Below, piece after piece: positions 8,170 through 16,553 of a DNA stretch of 25,679 nucleotides. The stretch's first letter is position 1. Every line of letters begins with the position of its first letter. The stretch comes from Kiritimatiellia bacterium (GTDB lineage Bacteria > Verrucomicrobiota > Kiritimatiellia > RFP12 > UBA1067): assembly GCA_024405335.1 (NCBI GenBank), contig JAKSOX010000004.1:1-25679 (forward strand). Direction: 5' to 3'. Both the position numbers and the translations under genes were made by a program. The notes under the pieces are model-generated. The model saw only the letters and a list, made by a program, of their open reading frames with translations. It did not search any database and was not told where the DNA came from.

Positions 8170-9690
8170 TCATTGGCGCGCCGTGAACAGCGCGGAGGAA
8201 GCGAAATACGGATCGCAGGTGTAACGGCAGCCGAGACGGCGCAAGCCGGCCTCGTCGCCGGGCGTCGCCATGTGCGTGAGATGCACTTCGCACTTGCGCA
8301 GCTCGTTCAGCTTCTCGGCGGCGATCTGCGCCGCGGGATTCACCGTGCACGAAATCGCCAGGCCGATCAGCGCCTCGTCGAGGTTGAGCGAGGTGTAGCC
8401 GCCCTTGAGGATGTCGTGCTTCATGTGCGTGATCGACTGGATGATGCCGGGCGCGATCAGGGGAATCTGCTCGGGAATGCCCGCGAGCGTCTTCACCGCG
8501 TTGAGCATCATGGCCGCGCAGGCGTGCATTTCGTCCGAATTGCGGCCGGTCACGATGCGGCCGTCCTTGAGCTGCACGGCGGCGCCGGAAACGATGTTGC
8601 CGCCCGCCTTGCCCTTGCCGGCCGCCTGGGCCACCTGCGCCGCGCGCCGCGCCGCTTCCACGGGAATGCGGTCTTCCGTCTTCAGGTCGAGCTTGCGCAT
8701 CAGCGCTTCGGCGCGGTTCACGCTTTCGCGGTCCACCACGCCTTCGGCGAAATCGCACTGCTGGCGCAGATAGCGGCGGATCACCTCCTGTTTGGACGCC
8801 TCGCGCACGATTTCGTCGTCCACGATGCCGAACCCGATGCGGTTCACGCCCATGTCCGTAGGCGACTTGTACGGGCATTCCTTTTTCGTCATTCTCTCCC
8901 AAATCGCCCGCAGCAGCGGAAACGCGTCCACGTCGCGGTTGTAGTTCACGGTCGTCTTGCCGTAGGCCGCGAGATGGTACGGATCGATCATGTTGCAGTC
9001 GTTGAGGTCGATCGTGGCCGCCTCGTACGCGACGTTGAGCGGATGCTCGAGCGGCACGTTCCACACGGGGAACGTCTCGAACTTCGAATAGCCGGCCTTG
9101 AAACCGTGGCGGTATTCGTGGTAGATCTGCGAAAGGCAGGTGGCGAACTTGCCGGATCCCGGTCCCGGCGCCGTGACGACCACGATCGGGCGCTCCGTGT
9201 GGATGTATTCGTTTTTCCCGTAGCCCTCCTCGGACACGATCGTCTCCACGTCCGCCGGATAGCCCTGCGTGACGTAGTGAAACCACACCTGGATGCCGCG
9301 GCGTTCGAGGCGCGTGCGGAACTGCTGCGCCGCGATCTGGCCGGTGTAGCGCGTGATCACCACGCCGCGCACCAGCAGGCCGAGGGCCTTGAGGTCGTCG
9401 ATGAGCTTCAGTGCGTCGTCCGCGTAGGAAATGCCGAAATCCGCGCGCATTTTCTTGTGCTCGATGTCGCCCGCGAAAATCGCCAGCACGATTTCCGCCT
9501 GGTCCTTGAGCGACTGCAGCAGCCGCAGCTTCACGTTCGGATCGTAGCCTGGCAGGCAGCGCGCCGCGTGGAAATCGTTCATCAGCTTGCCGCCGAACTC
9601 GAGGTAGAGCTTGCCGTATTTCGCCGCCCGGCGCCGGATTTCGTCGCCCTGCTCGCGCAGGTACTTCTCGTTGTCGAATCCGATTTTCAT
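8170..9690 (-). CDS. DUF1846-family protein
   Basis: The protein has 506 residues, the normal full length for DUF1846, and no signal peptide, so it is cytoplasmic. Recognisable stretches are the start (MKIGFDNEKYLREQ), YHYVTQGYP-like FHYVTQGYP, the glycine-rich loop VVVTAPGPGSGKFATCLSQ that looks like a nucleotide-binding P-loop, and the Asn/Asp-rich DLNDCNMIDPYHL. Members are widespread in Firmicutes and gut bacteria and structures exist, but no function is agreed. The ATG at 9690 overlaps the stop of the NifU-like gene by one base (TGATG); the same frame extends upstream only as a shadow of that gene. Coupled translation with a Fe-S scaffold is the main contextual hint. Confidence 0.88.
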   Translation of the reverse strand: MKIGFDNEKYLREQGDEIRRRAAKYGKLYLEFGGKLMNDFHAARCLPGYDPNVKLRLLQSLKDQAEIVLAIFAGDIEHKKMRADFGISYADDALKLIDDLKALGLLVRGVVITRYTGQIAAQQFRTRLERRGIQVWFHYVTQGYPADVETIVSEEGYGKNEYIHTERPIVVVTAPGPGSGKFATCLSQIYHEYRHGFKAGYSKFETFPVWNVPLEHPLNVAYEAATIDLNDCNMIDPYHLAAYGKTTVNYNRDVDAFPLLRAIWERMTKKECPYKSPTDMGVNRIGFGIVDDEIVREASKQEVIRRYLRQQCDFAEGVVDRESVNRAEALMRKLDLKTEDRIPVEAARRAAQVAQAAGKGKAGGNIVSGAAVQLKDGRIVTGRNSDEMHACAAMMLNAVKTLAGIPEQIPLIAPGIIQSITHMKHDILKGGYTSLNLDEALIGLAISCTVNPAAQIAAEKLNELRKCEVHLTHMATPGDEAGLRRLGCRYTCDPYFASSALFTARQ

Positions 9691-10253
9691 CAGCCGTTGA
9701 TCTCTTTCAGAAGCGCCGCGATCTTGTCCTTGCACTTGCCGCAACCGCCGCCGGCCTTGGTGAAGTTCGTCACTTCCTCGACCGTCGTGAGCTGGTTTTC
9801 GGTGATGACGCGCCGAACCTCGTTTTCGCTCACGCTGTAGCAGGTGCAGAGCATTTCGTCCTCGAGGTTGCGGTCGGTCTTTTCGCCGGTTTCGTAGTTC
9901 TTGATGGCGGCCTCCAGGGCCTCGCGGCCCATCACGCTGCAATGCATCTTCTGCGGCGGCAGACCGCCCAGGTAGTCGGCGATTTCCTTGTTGGTGATCT
10001 TCTTCGCCTCGTCAAGCGTTTTGCCGATCACCATTTCGGTGAGCGCCGAACTCGACGCGATGGCGCTCGCGCAGCCGAAGGTCTGAAACTTCGCCTCTTT
10101 GATTTTGCCCGCTTCGTCCAGCTTGAACTGGAACGTGAGCGCGTCGCCGCATGCCAGCGAACCAACCGTGGCCGTGCCGTCGGGATGGTCGATTTTGCCC
10201 ACGTTCCGGGGATTCCGGAAGTGGTCCAACGTCTTCTCCGTGTAATTCCACAT
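9690..10253 (-). CDS. nifU: NifU-type Fe-S cluster scaffold: IscU domain plus BFD-like [2Fe-2S] domain
   Basis: The protein has 187 residues. Residues 1-125 are an IscU-type scaffold with the three cluster-ligand cysteines C35 (ACGD, with Asp37), C61 (FGCAS) and C105 (HCSVMG). Residues about 130-185 are a BFD-like [2Fe-2S] domain with C136/C138 (CTC) and C171/C174 (CGKC). The third domain of classical NifU (C-terminal Nfu, CxxC) is missing, so this is the two-domain form. It would assemble Fe-S clusters in the cytoplasm with sulfur from a cysteine desulfurase, but no nifS/iscS is in the window. The ATG at 10253 has AAAGG about 13 nt upstream, which is a long spacing. It leads a six-gene unit; its stop overlaps the DUF1846 start. 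Confidence 0.92.
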   Translation of the reverse strand: MWNYTEKTLDHFRNPRNVGKIDHPDGTATVGSLACGDALTFQFKLDEAGKIKEAKFQTFGCASAIASSSALTEMVIGKTLDEAKKITNKEIADYLGGLPPQKMHCSVMGREALEAAIKNYETGEKTDRNLEDEMLCTCYSVSENEVRRVITENQLTTVEEVTNFTKAGGGCGKCKDKIAALLKEING

Positions 10254-10287
10254 GTTTCAAAATGCCTTTCGCGTCAACGGGAGGGGA

Positions 10288-10316
10288 AGTATACCAAAAT
10301 CGTCGCGCCGCCGCAA
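10288..10316 (-). promoter_or_regulatory. Promoter of the NifU unit (extended -10)
   Basis: TTGCGG (10316-10311), a 17-nt spacer ending in TGG, and TATACT (10293-10288). The predicted start near 10281 gives a leader of about 28 nt. No other promoter of this quality is visible before 3323, so it may drive all six genes. Confidence 0.6.
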
Positions 10317-10329
10317 CCCGTTCTGGCAA

Positions 10330-10343
10330 CCGCCATGCGGCGG
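10330..10343 (-). terminator. Short GC hairpin after the cytochrome gene, weak terminator candidate
   Basis: CCGCC (10330-10334) pairs with GGCGG (10339-10343) around ATGC, 5 nt past the cytochrome stop. No T-tract follows on the minus strand, so factor-independent termination is doubtful. Confidence 0.25.
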
Positions 10344-10348
10344 CGGAA

Positions 10349-11443
10349 TCACTTCGCGCAGGCCCGCCCGTCTCCCGAGCGCGGAAGCGTCGACACGAAA
10401 TCGAACAGGTTCCGGGCGCCGCCTTCGGGCATTTCCGCGAACAGGTCCTCTTCGTAGGATCCCGCCACGCAGGCCATGCGGTCGTGCACGCCGTCGGCGG
10501 GGGAAATCGTGTTCCTCGGATTGCCCACGCCGTCCCCGCGCAAGTCCCATTTCAAACCGTCCTTTCCGCCGTCGGGATGGCAGCTCGCGCAACTTTGCCA
10601 TTGCTGGAAGCACGCTTTCGCGTCGTTGAAAAGAAATTCCCCCCGCCGCGCCGAATCCCAGGCGGTCGCGCGCGCCTTGGGCGCGTGCACCACCCGGTTG
10701 TCCTCGTCGAACCGCACCTCGGCGGTGAAATCCGAAAAGTGCAGGTCGATCGTCGCGGAACGGTCGTCGACGCGAAGAATCTCCCGCGGCCCGTCGCCTT
10801 TCAGGTCGACCCGCTCGCGAACGCCCCGCAGGAATGAGAAATCGGCGACGAGGTCCGGATCAGCCATGCGCTCGGAGAACCGCTTGTGGAACGCCGCGCG
10901 GTCGATGACCGACAGTTCGCCCGTGCCGGCGTGCGTCACCAGAATCCGGCGTCCGTCCGGCGTGACGGCCACGCTCCACGGATTGGCCGCGCCGCGCGTT
11001 TCGTCGTCGAGCGAGACCGTGTTCAGGTACGCGCCCGTTCGGGCGTCGAACACGCTCAACGCGGACGAACACTGCCATCCTCGCTCCAGTTGCGTGGCGG
11101 GCAGTTTGTAGCGGCCGATTCCGTGCACGGTGTAGACGAAGCGCCCGTCCGGCGAAAGCGCGATGCCGCGCTGGACGGAAGAACCGTCCGGCAGAAGTTC
11201 GTCGCGCGACGCGCCCGTGGCGCGGTCCGCCACCGTCACCGCCGCCGCCACGTGGGCGGCGTCGGGGACCATGCGCGGCAGCAGATGCGCCGTGAAGCGG
11301 AATTTCGCCGTCTCGACGAACGGTTCGCGTTTCGGGACGCGGCCCGCCCCGCGCGCGTTGGTCGGCGGGAAAAGCAAGAACCCCAAACCGCAAACCGCCA
11401 ACGCGCCGAACGGCACGACCCATTTCGCCGCAATGCGTTTCAT
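10349..11443 (-). CDS. Secreted c-type cytochrome with YVTN-like beta-propeller
   Basis: The protein has 364 residues. Residues 1-33 form a signal peptide or membrane anchor. Residues about 85-185 carry propeller-type repeats (GIALSPDGRFVYTVHG; WSVAVTPDGRRILVTHAGTG). Residues about 265-345 are a cytochrome c domain with one haem motif, CASCH (285-289), in QQWQSCASCHPDGGKDG, and then WDLRGDGVGNPRNT; this context is familiar from Planctomycetota/Bacteroidota propeller-cytochromes. The axial Met could be M323 (HDRM) or M338; I cannot decide. The length is short for such proteins as I remember them. The ATG overlaps the stop of the HzsA-like gene by four bases (ATGA). It probably transfers electrons to or from that protein in the periplasm (inference). 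Confidence 0.8.
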   Translation of the reverse strand: MKRIAAKWVVPFGALAVCGLGFLLFPPTNARGAGRVPKREPFVETAKFRFTAHLLPRMVPDAAHVAAAVTVADRATGASRDELLPDGSSVQRGIALSPDGRFVYTVHGIGRYKLPATQLERGWQCSSALSVFDARTGAYLNTVSLDDETRGAANPWSVAVTPDGRRILVTHAGTGELSVIDRAAFHKRFSERMADPDLVADFSFLRGVRERVDLKGDGPREILRVDDRSATIDLHFSDFTAEVRFDEDNRVVHAPKARATAWDSARRGEFLFNDAKACFQQWQSCASCHPDGGKDGLKWDLRGDGVGNPRNTISPADGVHDRMACVAGSYEEDLFAEMPEGGARNLFDFVSTLPRSGDGRACAK

Positions 11444-14289
11444 TCGCAGTCCTCCAGGGGATTGTCGGGGTCGACGTCGAGAATCGGCCACACGATTTCG
11501 TCGCCCTTCTCCTGCGCCTCGAAGTTGTAGAAGGCCCCGTAGTAAAGGGAATTCGCGTCCAGCCACAAGGTGATGCGGCGGCGATCCGCTTCGGGGATTT
11601 TCGCCTTGTTCTCCGGTGCCAAAAGCGCCCGTCCGAGGCGGCACGCCGCCGCGCCCACGCGCCCGGGAATGGACCGCGATCCGCCCGTGTTCTTCTGCAT
11701 GACGCTGCCGGCGAAGCCGCCGTTGAAATGGAACGTCCAGTCGCGCAGTCCCCGGTACGAGAGGTCCGTCGGCTTCTTCCCGTCCGGGAACGAAAGCTTT
11801 TCCACGGTGCGCGCGAGAACCGGCCGGACGAGACGCGCGAAGGTGATCGGCTCCACGCCGATGCCTTCCGGTTCCAGTTCGGACGGCGCGCGCAGCAACG
11901 CCTTCGGGCGATGCGCCTTCTGGACGGGCGCCTTCCGCCTCGGCTCGTGGCACCCCGTGCAGGAAAGGTATTCGCCTGGATGCACGAACGCCGTGGAGCG
12001 CATGGTCTGGATCGCGGCCCCGTCCGCGTCGAGCACCTGGAATATGAACTGCTTGCCCGCGGGCGCGTAGAAATGGCAGCTGCCGTCGTCCTCGATCGGC
12101 ACCGTGCCCAACGGAATGCGCGGGCAGTTTTCCGGCTCGTAGCCGACGTACGGGCGGTCCATCCAGGGATCGGGCTTGACGATGGCCTGCAGCACGCGCA
12201 GGCGCGTGGGCGCGCGGTTCGTCGGGAAAGGCAATTCGCTTTGCCGCACGTCCAGCACGGATATGACGGCACGGCGCTTTTTCGCGCGGTTGTCCGCGCC
12301 TTGCGCCGTCTGCTGGGGAATGACGGGCGGACGACGACGCGCGTCCGTCGGGCGCGCGTGCGTGAGGCGCAGCCGCGGATCGTATCCGCCTGGCAGATGT
12401 TCGCGCGCGACCACCAGTTCTTCGTTGCCGAAGCGGTCGCGCAGCACCACGTCCTCCCAGCGGGTGCAGAAGTAGAGGTTTTCGTTCACCGGCCAGGCAG
12501 TGCCGTATTCGTACTGCCCGCGCGGGGACGCTTCGCTTTCCGGATACGGCGCGTACGGCGTGAGTCGCGTCAGGTCGCCGTGGCCGTATTCGTCGCCCGC
12601 GGCGAGGTCCAGGCGGCAGATCGCCCCGAACGACTCGCCGTGGTGCGGCGCCGCGGTGAGCAGATAACGGGTGGAGCCGGGAATCGCGCGGATGCCCATT
12701 TCCGTCATCGGCAGACGCGATTCCATGCAGGAACAGGCGGGCCGGTAGGACTGGGCGTTGTGGTCGCCGTGTTCGTTGTCCGCGAAAGTGTGCCAGGGCT
12801 GCGGGTAGTTGCCGTGCGGCGCGCGCGGGTCGCGGCCGTCGGGGTAGCAGATCCAGAAGTGCGAACCGAGGCAGTCGTCGCGGTCGGTGTAGTCCCAGCG
12901 CGTGTACACGATCATGCCGTCGTTGTCCACGCTCATCTGCCATTCGCTCGTCTCGTAGTAGGAAATGGGGTAGACGTCCGCCCCGTTCGGCTTCATCGTG
13001 TGCATCATGAACACTGGCACGCGCAAGTTGGCGTCCTTACCGAAGCACCGGATGAACCCGCCGCGCCGCTCGGAGGTGAAGAGGATGCGCCCCGACGGCA
13101 GCACGCAGGGATCGAAGTCGTTCGTGTTGCCGAAGGTCAACTGCGCGATCTTCTTCGACGCGACGTCGAGCTTGAAAATCTTCCACGTGGTGGACTCGTC
13201 CCAGATCCAGCGGTGGATTTTCGGGTGCGCGTGCGTGAAGTACAGAGTTTTGCCGTCGTAGTCGAAGTCGAACGAATAGAAGCAGCCGAAGTCGAGCTCC
13301 TTCCCCGCCAGCGGACCGTTGGTGACGACGCACCCCGCGAGCAGATTGCGCACGGACGGCTTGCCTTCCCGCCATCCGTCCGCCGCGAACAAACCGCCGC
13401 CGCGGATCGTGTTGAAGGCGAAGCACTGCGTGGCGAAATGTCCGCCGGTCGCATCCGAGTTGTTCTTGTTGGTGAGCCGCGAACCCGCGTAGGTGGCGCG
13501 CGCGAGGAACGCGATCGGCCCGGTTTTCGCGAGCGCGGGATCGGAAAACGCCACGCGCCGCCGGAGGTCGCATGCCGCCAGCGCCCGCTGGCGGGAATCA
13601 GGATCCGCGTCGGCCCCGGCCGCGCGCAGGCCGGCGAGTTCCCGGCGGAACGCGGCGACGTCCTCCCCCGCCTTCGCGCGGGCGTCGAGCGCGGCGGCGA
13701 TGCGGCGGCAGATCACCGCGAACGCCGTCCGCTCGCCCGCCTGGACGAGCAGGTTCGTGTCGTCCGCCTGCCGCGCCGCCCCTTTGGGCAGCCGGATCCG
13801 GCCGGCGATCTGGTCTTCGATCTCCGCGATCTGTTCGCGGTTGAAGGCGCTGCGGACGCGGTCCTCGGCCGCGGAGTCGTCCGCGTCGGTGCCGGCCCGC
13901 CGCACGCCGAGTTTCGGCGGCTTCTCGTCCGGCGGCGTGCACGGTTCCACGTCGTCCGCGAAGCGCGGGTCCACGGCGTTCTTCCCCCAGCCGAAACAGC
14001 CGCGCACGGCGCCCGCGCTCGACGCGGAATCGAAAAGTTCACGGGGAAAGGACTCGGGATGGTCGATGTCGAGGAAAAGGTTGGTCACGGCGTTGAACCG
14101 CTCGTCGCGGATCGTCCAGGCACGGTCCCAGTCGCGCGCGTTCAGCTTCGGATTGTCCACGTAGTGCCGCTTGCAGGACGGCAGAAATTCGATGAAGTCG
14201 CGCGCGCCGGAAGCGGCCGGAAGGACGTGCGCGGAAAGTCCGGCGCACGCCAGCGCGACGAGGATGCGTTGCGGGAAAGCGGTTGCCAT
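11440..14289 (-). CDS. HzsA-related (hydrazine synthase alpha-like) haem c protein
   Basis: The protein has 949 residues from the ATG at 14289 (GGAG upstream, signal peptide to about residue 28). The middle (about 330-640) is propeller-like, with PD40-type blades such as FDPCVLPSGRILFTSERRGGF (392-412, split by one residue). GSCHFYAPAGKQFIFQVLD and then AIQTMRSTAFVHPGE lead into a haem motif CTGCH (777-781), the pattern of the HzsA-related family. In anammox bacteria HzsA is part of hydrazine synthase, but homologues are common in Planctomycetota and Verrucomicrobiota that do not make hydrazine, so that activity is not implied. The second CxxCH expected after VRPVL (820-825) is absent (ARTVEKLSF). 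It lies 17 nt after the IclR gene and overlaps the cytochrome gene. Confidence 0.78.
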   Translation of the reverse strand: MATAFPQRILVALACAGLSAHVLPAASGARDFIEFLPSCKRHYVDNPKLNARDWDRAWTIRDERFNAVTNLFLDIDHPESFPRELFDSASSAGAVRGCFGWGKNAVDPRFADDVEPCTPPDEKPPKLGVRRAGTDADDSAAEDRVRSAFNREQIAEIEDQIAGRIRLPKGAARQADDTNLLVQAGERTAFAVICRRIAAALDARAKAGEDVAAFRRELAGLRAAGADADPDSRQRALAACDLRRRVAFSDPALAKTGPIAFLARATYAGSRLTNKNNSDATGGHFATQCFAFNTIRGGGLFAADGWREGKPSVRNLLAGCVVTNGPLAGKELDFGCFYSFDFDYDGKTLYFTHAHPKIHRWIWDESTTWKIFKLDVASKKIAQLTFGNTNDFDPCVLPSGRILFTSERRGGFIRCFGKDANLRVPVFMMHTMKPNGADVYPISYYETSEWQMSVDNDGMIVYTRWDYTDRDDCLGSHFWICYPDGRDPRAPHGNYPQPWHTFADNEHGDHNAQSYRPACSCMESRLPMTEMGIRAIPGSTRYLLTAAPHHGESFGAICRLDLAAGDEYGHGDLTRLTPYAPYPESEASPRGQYEYGTAWPVNENLYFCTRWEDVVLRDRFGNEELVVAREHLPGGYDPRLRLTHARPTDARRRPPVIPQQTAQGADNRAKKRRAVISVLDVRQSELPFPTNRAPTRLRVLQAIVKPDPWMDRPYVGYEPENCPRIPLGTVPIEDDGSCHFYAPAGKQFIFQVLDADGAAIQTMRSTAFVHPGEYLSCTGCHEPRRKAPVQKAHRPKALLRAPSELEPEGIGVEPITFARLVRPVLARTVEKLSFPDGKKPTDLSYRGLRDWTFHFNGGFAGSVMQKNTGGSRSIPGRVGAAACRLGRALLAPENKAKIPEADRRRITLWLDANSLYYGAFYNFEAQEKGDEIVWPILDVDPDNPLEDCE

Positions 14290-14306
14290 GGCGTCGTTCT
14301 CCGGTT

Positions 14307-15098
14307 TCAGGCGAGCGCTTGGGAAATCCGCCGCGCGGCTTCCGCCACGCGGACGGCGACGGCGCGCAGTTCCGTTTTCCGCAGCCGGACGGCGGGGCCG
14401 CACGTCCAAACGACCGCGACCGCGCGGCCCGTCCGGCCGCGCACCGGCGCCGCCGCGCAGCAGACGCCTTCGTAGTCCTCCTGTTCGTCCAGCGCCCAGC
14501 CCGTGCGGCGCGCGCGAACCAGTTGGGCGGCGAGCGCCGTCGCGGAAGTGACGGTGCGGGCGGTGTGCGCGTCGAACGGACACGTCGCCACCAGCTTTTC
14601 GCGTTCGTCTTCGGGCAGCGCCGCGAGCATGGCCTTCCCCGGCGCGGAGGCGTGCAGCGCCACGCGGTGCCCCGCGTCGACGGCCAAGTGGAACGGTTCG
14701 CCGCCCGGCACGGAATCCAACACCGTCACGCCGCCTTCGCACAGCACGCCCAGAACGGCCGTTTCGCCCGTCTCCTCGGCCAGCCGCCGCATTTCCGGCA
14801 GCGCCGCCTCGATCACGTCCGCGTCGGCGAAGGCCGTGCGCAACTTTCCGAAGAGCCGTCCCGTGAGGCGGTAGGTGCGGTCGGCGGCGCGGGTGACGTA
14901 ACCCGCCGCTTCCAGCTGCGACACGATCCGCATGGCGCCGGCGGCGGGTATGTGCAGCGCCTGCACGAGCTCCTTCTGGGCGCAGCCGCGCGGTCGCGCC
15001 GCCAAATGTTCGATCACCGCCAGCCCCCGCGCCAAACCCGGAACCGGCAGGTCGGCGTTCGCGCTTTCGCCTGTTTCACGGATGAAATCTCTTTTCAT
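14307..15098 (-). CDS. IclR-family transcriptional regulator
   Basis: The protein has 263 residues from the ATG at 15098. An in-frame ATG at 15110 lies inside the -10 hexamer and is therefore unlikely to be transcribed. Residues about 20-80 are the winged helix-turn-helix (LARGLAVIEHLAARPRGCAQ, then recognition-helix region AAGAMRIVSQLEAAGYV). Residues about 90-260 are the IclR effector domain with TAVLGVLCEGGVTVLDSV, LHASAPGKAMLAALP and the C-terminal CCAAAPVRGRTGRAVAVVW. IclR proteins sense small organic acids or aromatic compounds and usually act on adjacent genes, so it probably controls its own unit, including the HzsA-like and cytochrome genes. No Shine-Dalgarno sequence is present; the message is predicted to be leaderless. 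Confidence 0.88.
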   Translation of the reverse strand: MKRDFIRETGESANADLPVPGLARGLAVIEHLAARPRGCAQKELVQALHIPAAGAMRIVSQLEAAGYVTRAADRTYRLTGRLFGKLRTAFADADVIEAALPEMRRLAEETGETAVLGVLCEGGVTVLDSVPGGEPFHLAVDAGHRVALHASAPGKAMLAALPEDEREKLVATCPFDAHTARTVTSATALAAQLVRARRTGWALDEQEDYEGVCCAAAPVRGRTGRAVAVVWTCGPAVRLRKTELRAVAVRVAEAARRISQALA

Positions 15099-15105
15099 GC
15101 GGGAA

Positions 15106-15135
15106 ATCATACCACGTCCCGCCCGCGATTGTCAA
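15106..15135 (-). promoter_or_regulatory. Promoter of the IclR unit, consensus -35, leaderless
   Basis: A perfect TTGACA (15135-15130) that contains the stop codon of the upstream CCA gene, an 18-nt spacer ending in TGG, and TATGAT (15111-15106). Seven bases separate the -10 from the ATG at 15098, so the transcript should start at or within 1-2 nt of the start codon. Confidence 0.75.
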
Positions 15136-16553
15136 GGGCGCGCCCCGTCCGTGGGCCGTTCGAAATGCCCGGCGAAATAGGCGATCGCGCCGTCCAGGTC
15201 GTGGAACGCGCCGTCGAGCTGGGCCTCGAAGCAGGCGTCGAGCCATTCGCCGAAACGCCTGGACGGCTTGTGCCCGCGCGCCATCAGGTGCCGACCCATC
15301 AAAATGGGCTTCGGCGCCTCGCCGGCGACGCGCAGCCGCTCCGCCTGCGCCGCGAGCCACGCCAGGTCTTCGCCGCCGGAGGATCCGCCGCGCCGCTCCA
15401 CCGTGCGCCCCTCGTCGTCCGCGTGCGCGACGCGCAGCAGCCGGTCGATGCGCCCCACCTTCATCGCGAGGCGGCGAATCGCCGCGTCTCCCGCCTTCGA
15501 TTTCCACAGCGCGAACGGCTGCATGTGGCACCGCACGAGCGGCGGCACTTCGCGCAGAATGCGCTCTTCGTTCGTGAGCCGGCGCAGAAACGACAGCGTC
15601 GGCGCGACTCCGGCTTCGTCGTGGCCCAAACTGCGGATGCGCTTTTTGACTGGGTCGAACCGCGTGGTGGCGGGCTTGCCGAAATCGTGGCAGACCACCG
15701 CGAGCCCCACGATCAGGTCTTCGTCCCGGACGCCCGTGCGATGGCGGGCGAACGCGTCGAGGCACAGTTTCACGTGCTCCCATGCGTCGCCTTCGGGATG
15801 CCATTCTGGATCCTGGCGGCAGCCGACGAGGCGCGCCAGTTCCGGAAAATGCCGCAACCATCGCGTCGCGCGCAGGAACTCCAGCCCGCGGCCGATTTCG
15901 CGGCCTTTGAGCAACAGCTTCGCCCATTCCTCGAACAGGCGCTCGGGCGGCAGGCCCTCCATGCCGATCGTGCGGCAGATAGCCACCGTCTCCGGCGCTG
16001 GCTCCAGCCCGAAACGCGCCACGAACTGCATGCCGCGCAGCACGCGCAGCGGATCTTCCGAAAATTTCGGCGACACGTGGCGCAGCACGCGCCTTTCGAG
16101 GTCCTCCGCGCCGCCGTGAGGATCCTCGAAACGCCCGGCGAGCGGGTCGTAGTACATCGCGTTCACCGTGAAGTCGCGGCGGCTGGCGGCTTCCGCCACG
16201 GACAGGTTCGGATCGGAATCCACCAGGAACCCCTTGTGCCCGGCGCCGCACTTCGATTCGCGCCGCGGCAACGACACGTCCACGTCCAGATGCTGGAGTT
16301 TGAGCACGCCGAACGACACGCCGCACGGATCGAACGGATGCCGCGCGCCCACCACGCGCTGAAGCGTTTCTGGCGGCACGCCGAACACCTCGAGGTCCAC
16401 GTCCTTCACGTCCGCGCCGCCCAGCATCAGGTCGCGCACGGATCCGCCCACCATCAGCGCGCGCCCGCCGGCGTCGCGCACGCTGCGCGCGACGTCGAGC
16501 ACCGCCTCCAGAACGCGCGGTTCCAACACGGACAGGTCGAGCTTCGTTTCCAT
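15132..16553 (-). CDS. CCA tRNA nucleotidyltransferase / poly(A) polymerase family protein with HD domain
   Basis: The protein has 473 residues. The nucleotidyltransferase core has GGSVRDLML (36-44) and DVDLEVFG (50-57) with the metal-binding Asp pair, followed by RRDFTVNAM and DPLRVLRGMQF-type motifs of class II CCA/poly(A) enzymes. A C-terminal HD domain is marked by HVKLCLDAF and VCHDFGKP, as in E. coli-type CCA enzymes where it acts as a phosphatase/phosphodiesterase. It would add or repair tRNA 3' CCA ends; sequence reading alone cannot separate this from A-adding or poly(A) roles. The ATG overlaps the stop of the GH28-like gene by one base (TGATG). It closes the metK unit, and its stop codon forms part of the -35 of the IclR promoter. 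Confidence 0.88.
   Translation of the reverse strand: METKLDLSVLEPRVLEAVLDVARSVRDAGGRALMVGGSVRDLMLGGADVKDVDLEVFGVPPETLQRVVGARHPFDPCGVSFGVLKLQHLDVDVSLPRRESKCGAGHKGFLVDSDPNLSVAEAASRRDFTVNAMYYDPLAGRFEDPHGGAEDLERRVLRHVSPKFSEDPLRVLRGMQFVARFGLEPAPETVAICRTIGMEGLPPERLFEEWAKLLLKGREIGRGLEFLRATRWLRHFPELARLVGCRQDPEWHPEGDAWEHVKLCLDAFARHRTGVRDEDLIVGLAVVCHDFGKPATTRFDPVKKRIRSLGHDEAGVAPTLSFLRRLTNEERILREVPPLVRCHMQPFALWKSKAGDAAIRRLAMKVGRIDRLLRVAHADDEGRTVERRGGSSGGEDLAWLAAQAERLRVAGEAPKPILMGRHLMARGHKPSRRFGEWLDACFEAQLDGAFHDLDGAIAYFAGHFERPTDGARP

Noticed and set aside
11440..14289. True hydrazine synthase and anammox metabolism
   Set aside because: HzsA-related proteins are widespread outside anammox bacteria, the beta and gamma subunits are absent here, and one haem motif is missing.
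11728..14475. Plus-strand open frame of 915 codons
   Set aside because: It is antisense to the HzsA-related gene, with no recognisable domain or ribosome-binding site.
15099..15110. Alternative IclR start at 15110
   Set aside because: Its ATG lies inside the -10 hexamer TATGAT, so it should not be present in the transcript.
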